A stretch of 63,916 nt of DNA, from positions 1 to 63,916 of the forward strand of contig JODI01000075.1 in the NCBI GenBank assembly GCA_000720805.1, written 5' to 3'. The stretch is from Streptomyces violaceoruber (GTDB lineage: Bacteria > Actinomycetota > Actinomycetes > Streptomycetales > Streptomycetaceae). The translations under genes were made by a program, and so were the position numbers. The notes beneath the pieces were generated by a model. That model was not told the origin of the DNA. It was given only the letters and a program-made list of their open reading frames with translations, and ran no database searches. This document shows positions 57,469 through 63,916 of this stretch, piece after piece; within the stretch, counting starts at the first letter, position 1; every line of letters starts with the position of its first letter.

Positions 57469-59700
57469 GTGTCCCGCACCGCCCTGCGTATCTGCCCCCT
57501 GTGCGAGGCCACCTGCGGCCTCACCCTCACCGTCGAGGGGACCCGGGTGACCGGCGCCCGCGGTGACCGGGACGACGTGTTCAGCCAGGGGTTCATCTGC
57601 CCCAAGGGCGCCTCCTTCGGGGCCGTCGACGCCGACCCCGACCGGCTGCGCACCCCGCTCGTGCGCAGGGACGGCGAACTGCGGGAGGCCACGTGGGAGG
57701 AGGCGTTCGACGCGGTCGCCGCCGGGATCCGGCCGGTCGTCGAGCGGCACGGCCCGAACTCGGTCGGCGTCGTCCTCGGCAACCCGAACGTGCACACCAT
57801 GGCCGGCGGCCTCTACCCGCCGGTGCTCCTCGCCGGGCTCGGCACCCGCAGCATCTTCACCGCCTCCACGCTCGACCAGATGCCCAAGCATGTGTCGAGC
57901 GGCCTGCTGTACGGCGACGCCAACGCGATCCCCGTACCCGATCTCGACCACACCGACCATCTCCTCCTCATCGGCGCCAACCCCCTGGAGTCCAACGGGA
58001 GTCTGTGCACCGCCCCCGACTTCCCCGGCAAGCTCAAGGCGCTCAAGGCCCGCGGCGGCACCCTCACGGTCATCGATCCGCGCCGCACCCGCACCGCCGG
58101 GCTCGCCGACCGGCACATCCCGATCCGGCCCGGCACCGACGCCCTGCTGCTCGCCGCGATGGCGTACGTCCTGTTCGAGGAAGACCTCGTGGAACTCGGC
58201 GAGTTGACACCGCACGTGCAGGGTGTCGACGAACTCCGGGACGCCGTTCGGGACTTCACGCCCGAGGCCGTGACCGGCGCCTGTGACGTCGACGCGGCGA
58301 CCATCCGCGCCCTGGCCCGTGAACTCGCCGCCGCCCCCACCGCCGCCGTCTACGGCCGCATCGGCAGCTGCACGGTCCCGCACGGCACCCTGGCCAGCTG
58401 GCTGGTGGACGTCCTCGCCATCCTCACCGGCAACCTCGACCGGCCCGGCGGCGCCCTCTTCCCGCAGGCCGCCACCGACAGGACACCCCGGCCCGCCGGA
58501 CCCGGCCGCGGCTTCGCGCTCGGGCGCTGGCACTCACGGGTCGGCCGACACCCCGAGGCCAAGGGGGAGTTGCCGCTCTCCGTCCTCGCCGAGGAGATCG
58601 ACACCGCGACCGACGAGGGCGAGCCGGTCCGGGCGCTCGTCGCCGTCGCCGCCAACCCCGTCCTGTCCGCACCCGACGGCGACCGGCTCGACAAGGCGCT
58701 CGGCTCGCTCGACTTCATGGTCAGCGTCGACCCGTACCTCAACGAGACCTCGCGCCACGCCCACGTCGTGCTGCCGCCGCCCCCGCCCTCCCAGAGCCCG
58801 CACCACGACTTCGCCTTCAACACCCTCGCGGTCCGCAACCAGGTCCGCTACACCCGTCCCGCCGTCCCGCTGGAGCCGGGCCGGATGGCGGAGACCGAGA
58901 TCCTGGCCCGCCTCACCCTGGCCGTGACCGGCATGCACGGCGCCGACCCGTCCGCCGTCGACGACCTGGTCGTCGGCCAGACCCTCGGCAAGGCGGTCGA
59001 GGAAGCGCACTCCCCGGTCCACGGCCGCGACCCCAAGGAGCTCGCCGCACAGCTCACCGGCGACAACGGCCCCGAGCGCCGGCTCGACATGATGCTGCGC
59101 CTGGGTCCGTACGGCGACGGCTTCGGCGTACGACCGGACGGACTGAGCCTGAAGAAGCTGCTGGCGCATCCGCACGGCATCGACCTCGGGCCGCTGCGGT
59201 CCCGTCTGCCGCAGCCCCTGAAGACCCGCAGCGGGAAGGTCGAGCTGCTGCCGCAGCCGATCGCCGACGACCTGCCCCGGCTCCGGCTGGCCATGGCGGA
59301 ACGCCCCGACGGCCTCGTCCTGGTCGGCCGCCGCCATCTGCGCTCCAACAACAGCTGGATGCACAACGTGCCCGCGCTCACCGGCGGTTCCAACCGCTGC
59401 ACCCTGCACATCCACCCCGAGGACGCCGACCGGCTCGGCGTACGGGACGGGGCGGCCGTACGCGTCAAGGGCGCCGGGGGAGAGGTGACCGCCCCCGCCG
59501 AGGTCACCGACGGGGTGCGCCCGGGTGTGGTGAGCCTGCCGCACGGCTGGGGCCACGACCGTCCCGGCATCCGGCTCAGCCACGCCTCCGCCGACCCCGG
59601 CGTCAACGTCAACCAGCTCCTCGACGGCAGCCTGCTCGACCCCCTGTCGGGCAACGCGGTCCTCAACGGCGTACCCGTCGAAGTGGCCCCTGCCGGCTGA
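57469..59700 (+). CDS. Molybdopterin-dependent oxidoreductase (formate dehydrogenase/nitrate reductase-like, [4Fe-4S])
   Basis: 743 residues of the DMSO reductase superfamily. The N-terminal [4Fe-4S] site is CPLCEATCGL...CPKG (Cys9, Cys12, Cys16, Cys44). Molybdopterin segments follow (LGNPNVHTMAGGLYPPV; LLLIGANPLESNGSLC; IDPRRTRTAGLADRHIPIRP), and the C-terminal molydop_binding domain contains LVGRRHLRSNNSWMHNVPAL. No Tat signal, so cytoplasmic. GTG 57469 is preceded by GGGAGG. The TetR palindrome upstream suggests induction by a small molecule. Substrate unknown. Confidence 0.9.
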   Translation: MSRTALRICPLCEATCGLTLTVEGTRVTGARGDRDDVFSQGFICPKGASFGAVDADPDRLRTPLVRRDGELREATWEEAFDAVAAGIRPVVERHGPNSVGVVLGNPNVHTMAGGLYPPVLLAGLGTRSIFTASTLDQMPKHVSSGLLYGDANAIPVPDLDHTDHLLLIGANPLESNGSLCTAPDFPGKLKALKARGGTLTVIDPRRTRTAGLADRHIPIRPGTDALLLAAMAYVLFEEDLVELGELTPHVQGVDELRDAVRDFTPEAVTGACDVDAATIRALARELAAAPTAAVYGRIGSCTVPHGTLASWLVDVLAILTGNLDRPGGALFPQAATDRTPRPAGPGRGFALGRWHSRVGRHPEAKGELPLSVLAEEIDTATDEGEPVRALVAVAANPVLSAPDGDRLDKALGSLDFMVSVDPYLNETSRHAHVVLPPPPPSQSPHHDFAFNTLAVRNQVRYTRPAVPLEPGRMAETEILARLTLAVTGMHGADPSAVDDLVVGQTLGKAVEEAHSPVHGRDPKELAAQLTGDNGPERRLDMMLRLGPYGDGFGVRPDGLSLKKLLAHPHGIDLGPLRSRLPQPLKTRSGKVELLPQPIADDLPRLRLAMAERPDGLVLVGRRHLRSNNSWMHNVPALTGGSNRCTLHIHPEDADRLGVRDGAAVRVKGAGGEVTAPAEVTDGVRPGVVSLPHGWGHDRPGIRLSHASADPGVNVNQLLDGSLLDPLSGNAVLNGVPVEVAPAG

Positions 59701-59814
59701 ACGCGGGCGGCAGGAGGGCTGAAAACGCACCCCCTGTGAGCAGCACAAAGCCGTGACCAGCAGTTTTGCGCTTATTGCTCGCATGTCAACGTCTTGTTAA
59801 CGCCGCTTGACGGG

Positions 59815-59870
59815 ACCTAACGTCAACGCACCGCCGTCCCTGGTGGGATGTTCAAGGGCGAACGTTAGGT
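59815..59870. promoter_or_regulatory. Inverted repeat in the leader of the CitMHS gene
   Basis: ACCTAACG (59815-59822) and CGTTAGGT (59863-59870) are perfect inverted arms 40 bases apart; the second ends eight bases before the ATG and includes its AGGT. Pairing in RNA would hide the ribosome site. It could also be a pair of protein-binding half-sites. Confidence 0.4.
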
Positions 59871-59878
59871 ATCCACTC

Positions 59879-61291
59879 ATGCTGACCATCCTCGGCTTCG
59901 CCATGATCGCGACCTTCCTGGTCCTGATCATGCTGAAGAAGATGTCGCCGATCGCGGCGCTCGTACTGATCCCCGCACTGTTCTGCGTGTTCGTCGGGAA
60001 GGGCGCCAAGCTCGGTGACTACGTCATCGACGGCGTCACCAGCCTCGCCCCCACCGCGGCGATGCTCATGTTCGCGATCGTCTACTTCGGCGTGATGATC
60101 GACGTCGGACTCTTCGACCCGATCGTCCGGGGGATCCTGAAGTTCTGCAAGGCCGACCCGATGCGGATCGTCGTCGGCACCGCCGTCCTCGCCGCCATCG
60201 TCTCGCTCGACGGCGACGGTTCGACCACCTTCATGATCACGGTCTCGGCGATGTACCCGCTGTACAAGCGCCTGAAGATGAGCCTGGTCGTGATGACCGG
60301 GGTGGCCGCGATGGCCAACGGCGTGATGAACACGCTGCCGTGGGGCGGCCCGACCGCCCGCGCCGCCACCGCGCTGAAGCTGGACGCCAGCGACATCTTC
60401 GTGCCGATGATCCCGGCCCTCGGCGTCGGTCTGCTGGGTGTCTTCGCCCTCTCGTACGTTCTCGGTGTGCGTGAGCGCCGGCGGCTCGGCGTGCTGACGC
60501 TGGACGAGGTGCTGGTGGAGGAGAAGGAGTCCGAGACGGTCCTCGTGGGCGCCGGTTCCGGCACCGGTGCCGACAAGGGCAAGGGCGCTGTCCCCACCGG
60601 CGGTTCCGGTACGGACGCGGCTGCCGAGGACGACGAGCCCGACAAGGCCATGCAGGTCCTGGACCCGAACCGGCCCACCCTGCGCCCCAAGCTGTACTGG
60701 TTCAACGCCCTGCTCACGGTGGTCCTGCTCACCGCCATGATCATGGAGTACCTGCCGATCCCGGTGCTGTTCCTGCTCGGCGCCGCGCTCGCCCTCACCG
60801 TGAACTTCCCGCACATGCCCGACCAGAAGGCCCGTCTCGGCGCCCATGCCGAGAACGTGCTCAACGTCGCCGGCATGGTCTTCGCCGCCGCCGTCTTCAC
60901 CGGAGTCCTGCAGGGCACCGGCATGGTGGACCACATGGCCAAGTGGGTCGTCGGCAACATCCCCGAGGGGATGGGCCCGCACATGGCACTCGTGACCGGC
61001 GTGCTGAGCATCCCGTTCACGTACTTCATGTCCAACGACGGCTTCTACTTCGGCATCCTGCCGGTCCTCGCCGAGGCGGGCCAGGCGCACGGCGTCTCGT
61101 CGCTGGAGATCGCCCGCGCCTCGCTGGTCGGCCAGCCGCTGCACATGTCGAGCCCGCTCGTCCCGGCCGTCTACGTCCTCGTCGGCATGGCCAAGGTCGA
61201 GTTCGGCGACCACACCCGGTTCGTGGTCAAGTGGGCCGCCCTGACCTCCCTCGTGGTACTCGGCGCGGGCATCCTGTTCGGCATCATCTGA
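59879..61291 (+). CDS. CitMHS-family citrate-Mg2+:H+ symporter
   Basis: 470 residues with about twelve membrane segments in two halves. Conserved stretches are IAALVLIPALFCVFVGKG, IVSLDGDGSTTFMITVSAMY, NTLPWGGPTARAATAL and LSIPFTYFMSNDGFYFGILP. A polar, Gly/Ala-rich cytoplasmic loop lies in the middle (residues about 210-270). ATG 59879 gives a normal N-terminal helix. It imports metal-citrate complexes. The MFS gene follows after 31 bases, probably cotranscribed. Confidence 0.9.
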   Translation: MLTILGFAMIATFLVLIMLKKMSPIAALVLIPALFCVFVGKGAKLGDYVIDGVTSLAPTAAMLMFAIVYFGVMIDVGLFDPIVRGILKFCKADPMRIVVGTAVLAAIVSLDGDGSTTFMITVSAMYPLYKRLKMSLVVMTGVAAMANGVMNTLPWGGPTARAATALKLDASDIFVPMIPALGVGLLGVFALSYVLGVRERRRLGVLTLDEVLVEEKESETVLVGAGSGTGADKGKGAVPTGGSGTDAAAEDDEPDKAMQVLDPNRPTLRPKLYWFNALLTVVLLTAMIMEYLPIPVLFLLGAALALTVNFPHMPDQKARLGAHAENVLNVAGMVFAAAVFTGVLQGTGMVDHMAKWVVGNIPEGMGPHMALVTGVLSIPFTYFMSNDGFYFGILPVLAEAGQAHGVSSLEIARASLVGQPLHMSSPLVPAVYVLVGMAKVEFGDHTRFVVKWAALTSLVVLGAGILFGII

Positions 61292-61322
61292 CCCGCCCCG
61301 ACCTGCCCCGGAGGACAACAAC

Positions 61323-62561
61323 ATGGCGCCCGGTGGGAACCGCGGCTGGCTGCTCCGCCTCGTCATCGCCTTCAGCTTCGCGCAGGGGGCGGTGTCGATG
61401 GCCCGGCCCGCCGTCTCCTACCGGGCTCTCGCGCTGGGCGCCGACGAGCGGGCGATCGGGGTCATCGCCGGTGTGTACGCGCTGCTCCCCCTCTTCGCCG
61501 CGGTACCGCTGGGCCGCCGCACCGACCACGGCCGCTGCGCGCCCCTGCTGCCGGCCGGCGTGGTCCTGATATCCGGCGGCTGTGCGCTGAGCGGTGTCGC
61601 GAACTCCCTGTGGGCGATGGCGATCTGGAGCGGGGTGATGGGCCTCGGCCACCTCTGCTTCGTGATCGGCGCCCAGTCGCTGGTCGCGCGCCAGTCCGCG
61701 CCGCACGAACAGGACCGCAACTTCGGCCACTTCACCATCGGCGCCTCGCTCGGCCAACTGGTCGGCCCGATCGCGGCGGGTGCGCTGATCGGCGGCCGGG
61801 ACATGGCGGGTACCAGCGCGCTCGCCCTCGTCGTGGCGGGCGCGGGGGCCGCGGTCGCCTTCACGTCGCTGTGGCGCATCGAGGACCGTACGGCCCTCAC
61901 GTCCCGTACCGCCCCGGGCGACCGAGTCCCCGTCCGGCGCATCCTCCGCGCCCGGGGCGTGCCCGCGGGCATCCTCATCAGCCTCTCGGTGCTGTCCGCC
62001 ACCGACATCCTCACCGCCTACCTGCCGGTGGTCGGCGAGCACCGGGGGATCACCCCGTCCGTGATCGGCGTACTGCTCAGTCTGCGCGCCGCGGCCACCA
62101 TCGCCTGCCGTCTGGTGCTGACGCCGCTGCTGCGGCTGCTGGGCCGGGCCCTGCTGCTCACCGTGACCTGCCTGTCGGCGGCCGTGCTGTGCGCCGGCAT
62201 CGCGCTGCCGGTGCCCGTGTGGGCGCTGGTGCTCATGCTGGTCGCCCTCGGCTTCTGCCTGGGCGTCGGACAGCCGCTGTCCATGACGACGGTCGTCCAG
62301 GCGGCCCCCGACGACGCCCGCTCCACCGCCCTCGCCCTCCGCCTCACCGGCAACCGCCTCGGCCAGGTCGCCGCACCGGCCACGGCGGGCCTGGTGGCCG
62401 GGGTCGCGGGCGTGGCGGCACCGTTCGTGATGCTCGGCGGCTTGCTGCTGCTGTCCTCGGGGGTCGCGCTGCGCTCGCCGGGCAGCACGGCCGGGGGACC
62501 GGCGCCGGAGACCGCGCCCCGCCAAGCGGGGTTCGCACTGGGCCGGAAGAGGGATGTCTGA
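61323..62561 (+). CDS. MFS transporter
   Basis: 412 residues with about twelve membrane segments. GVIAGVYALLPLFAAVPLGR with RTDHGR is motif A of the major facilitator family. The second half contains ALGFCLGVGQPLSMTTVVQA and STALALRLTGNRLGQVAAPA. CCCGGAGGAC precedes ATG 61323. It is cotranscribed with the CitMHS gene, so an organic acid or metal-chelate substrate is possible but unproven. Confidence 0.9.
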   Translation: MAPGGNRGWLLRLVIAFSFAQGAVSMARPAVSYRALALGADERAIGVIAGVYALLPLFAAVPLGRRTDHGRCAPLLPAGVVLISGGCALSGVANSLWAMAIWSGVMGLGHLCFVIGAQSLVARQSAPHEQDRNFGHFTIGASLGQLVGPIAAGALIGGRDMAGTSALALVVAGAGAAVAFTSLWRIEDRTALTSRTAPGDRVPVRRILRARGVPAGILISLSVLSATDILTAYLPVVGEHRGITPSVIGVLLSLRAAATIACRLVLTPLLRLLGRALLLTVTCLSAAVLCAGIALPVPVWALVLMLVALGFCLGVGQPLSMTTVVQAAPDDARSTALALRLTGNRLGQVAAPATAGLVAGVAGVAAPFVMLGGLLLLSSGVALRSPGSTAGGPAPETAPRQAGFALGRKRDV

Positions 62562-62662
62562 CGGGGCGTAGGGCGCTGCTCCCACCATCACGGGCGCGGA
62601 TGTGACAAAGAGTCAGAGCAACTGCGATTTGTATGAAAATCGTCTGACTCGGAGGAACCTGC

Positions 62663-63250
62663 ATGTCCACCATGCCTCTTCAGCGCCGCGCCGGACTGCG
62701 CACCGCCGCCCTCGCGGCGCTCACCGTCACCGTGGGCTCCCTGGCGGGGACGACGGCCGCCGTCGCCGCGCCGGCGGCGCCCGGGGACAACGGCACCGTC
62801 AAGATCCACAGCGTGGAGCCGACCCGCACGACGCCGCCCGGCGATCCGAGGGACGAAACGAAGGTCTGCAAGTTCTACATCGACGCCACCGGGTTCGATC
62901 CCAACCAGAGCATCAAGTGGTCCATCGTGACGCAGCCCCCCGTCCAGGGGGGCGCGACCCGTGACGGCGTCCTCAGCCTGCCGGACGGCAGTGGCAGCAC
63001 CGAGATCCTGTCCCTGCCCAACGGGATGTACAAGCTCACGTGGAACATCGTCGGCGGCGCCGGCGCGGGCAAGCACAAGGTGTTCACGGTCAGCTGCCCG
63101 ACCGATCCTCACGCGGGCCCGCCCGCCGGCGGTGGCGGACTCGCCCGGGGCGAGGCCTTCACCCCGGTCGCCGGTGCCGCCGCGGTGGGGCTGGCCGCGG
63201 TCAGCGGGACGGTCTGGTTCCGGCGTCGTCGTCAGCATGGCGCCGCGTAG
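62663..63250 (+). CDS. Secreted cell-surface protein with C-terminal membrane anchor
   Basis: 195 residues. A signal peptide (to about AVAAPA, residue 38) is followed by one beta-rich domain with two cysteines (VCKFYIDATGFDP; FTVSCPTDP), a Gly/Pro spacer, and a C-terminal hydrophobic segment plus RRRR tail (AGAAAVGLAAVSGTVWFRRR). No LPXTG motif is seen. CGGAGGAACC precedes ATG 62663. The downstream gene overlaps its end by 14 bases. From memory, a pair of this type often encodes a surface protein and a class F sortase. Confidence 0.8.
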   Translation: MSTMPLQRRAGLRTAALAALTVTVGSLAGTTAAVAAPAAPGDNGTVKIHSVEPTRTTPPGDPRDETKVCKFYIDATGFDPNQSIKWSIVTQPPVQGGATRDGVLSLPDGSGSTEILSLPNGMYKLTWNIVGGAGAGKHKVFTVSCPTDPHAGPPAGGGGLARGEAFTPVAGAAAVGLAAVSGTVWFRRRRQHGAA

Positions 63251-63916
63251 GCGCATCCGCAGGCCCTGGTACCGGACGCGTGCCTACCGCCTCGCTAGAA
63301 CGGTCGTGCTGACCGTCTGTCTGGTGGCGGGCTGCGCCTGGTGTGCCCAGGACGAGGAGCACGGAGGGGCGGCCGCCATCGCCCCTCCGGGCGCCCCCGG
63401 GGCTCCCGGGGCCCGCATCGACGCCCGAGCGGTCCAACAGGAACGGCTCCCGACCGGCACCGGGCTGCACGGCACCCCGCTGCGGAACGGGCCGCCCCGG
63501 CAGCCGGGGCCACCCGAGCGGACCGGTGCCGACACCCCCGGCCCCGCCCGCGCCCGCGAGGCGAAGCCGACGCGGGCGGGGGCCGGAGCAGAGGCCGCGG
63601 GGACCTGCGCCGGAGCGGAGAAACCGAAGCACGCCGGTGCCCGCGCCGACGGGGCGGGCACGAAGCGGGCCGGCGTGCCTGAGCAAGGCGCTGCGACCCG
63701 CGCGCACGCGGCCGGTCCGAAGCGGCCCGCTGCCCGAGCCGCAGCGGGTGGCGGCGCGCGCCGGGGCGGGCACCGAACCGCAGCGGACGGCGGCGCGCGG
63801 CGGCAGGGTGCCGGCTCCCACGAGGCCGCCCCGCAGCGGCCCGGTACCCGCCCCGGCGCGGGCAGACCGAAGTCCCCCGGCGCCCACCCCGGCGCTCCCC
63901 CCGCCGCCCGCTCCGC
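63237..63916 (+). CDS. Possible class F sortase, N-terminal part (runs off the window)
   Basis: The frame from ATG 63237 stays open to the last base (226 codons). It starts with a basic stretch (MAPRRRIRRPWYRTRAYRLA) and a signal-anchor helix (RTVVLTVCLVAGCAWCAQ), as in streptomycete class F sortases. Then comes a long low-complexity region rich in Ala, Arg, Pro and Gly. The catalytic domain with TLTTC-like motif would lie outside, so the assignment rests on the N-terminus and the overlap with the surface-protein gene. The low-complexity part (about 190 residues) is much longer than usual, so the frame could also be wrong. Confidence 0.45.
   Translation, partial: MAPRRRIRRPWYRTRAYRLARTVVLTVCLVAGCAWCAQDEEHGGAAAIAPPGAPGAPGARIDARAVQQERLPTGTGLHGTPLRNGPPRQPGPPERTGADTPGPARAREAKPTRAGAGAEAAGTCAGAEKPKHAGARADGAGTKRAGVPEQGAATRAHAAGPKRPAARAAAGGGARRGGHRTAADGGARRQGAGSHEAAPQRPGTRPGAGRPKSPGAHPGAPPAARS

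Noticed and set aside
57175..58533. Long minus-strand frame opposite the molybdopterin oxidoreductase
   Set aside because: Antisense shadow in a GC-rich gene; no start signal or domain.

Overview
The window is high-GC actinobacterial DNA of Streptomyces type. Coding regions are dense, GTG and TTG starts are common, a TTA codon is present, and typical Streptomyces families occur (type ISP-like protein, DUF5925 AAA ATPase, GDSL lipase, SigK/RskA pair, DUF4331, class F sortase-like pair). No rRNA, tRNA or CRISPR array was seen.

Bases 1-12,960 are an accessory redox and detoxification region. A MarR repressor (partial), an FMN reductase, a quinone oxidoreductase-like MDR protein and an HSL-type esterase are linked by three copies of one 16-bp palindromic operator. 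A cupin, an LLM flavin monooxygenase, an epoxide hydrolase-like protein and a three-subunit Tat-exported molybdenum aldehyde oxidoreductase of PaoABC type follow. Next come remnants of a Tn3-family transposase and of a serine resolvase on either side of a TetR/flavodoxin-fold oxidoreductase pair, and then a TetR C-terminal fragment.

Bases 13,027-23,804 form what I read as one decayed Tn7-like transposon of about 10.8 kb. The ends match at 20 of 23 positions as terminal inverted repeats and are flanked by the same 5-bp target duplication (GTCGG). Three abutting 20-bp TnsB-type repeats sit at the right end next to a tnsA-like gene. tnsA carries a roughly 200-bp internal micro-inversion, tnsB keeps only its N-terminal part, tnsC is gone and tniQ keeps only its C-terminal part. 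The cargo is an oxidoreductase cassette: zinc alcohol dehydrogenase, cupin, carboxymuconolactone decarboxylase, three SDRs, an MFS exporter and an XRE/MmyB regulator, plus a second pair (XRE and SDR) that lost both 5' ends in a deletion.

Bases 23,805-29,125 are a mixed boundary zone: an internally deleted Y-family polymerase-like gene, a MarR/cupin pair with paired operators, a frameshifted methyltransferase carrying a short interspersed repeat, several tandem repeats, a small 43-residue protein, and DUF402, GNAT and GntR genes.

From about 29 kb onward the window looks like ordinary chromosome. It holds DUF72 and AAA proteins, a GH39-like glycosidase, and a translationally coupled four-gene surface polysaccharide operon (two GT2 transferases, a polysaccharide deacetylase and a 1273-residue flippase/membrane-transferase fusion). 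A GDSL lipase and a Ser/Thr kinase follow. A DUF4331-TPR-NicO operon diverges from a SigK-type ECF sigma factor and its RskA-like anti-sigma factor, and both sides carry SigK-like promoter motifs. Then come an ABC exporter with its TetR repressor and two operators, a type ISP-like protein, a GntR/UTRA regulator with hmgA, a lipoprotein/TetR pair before a molybdopterin oxidoreductase, a CitMHS transporter, an MFS transporter, and a secreted protein overlapping a sortase-like gene that runs off the window.
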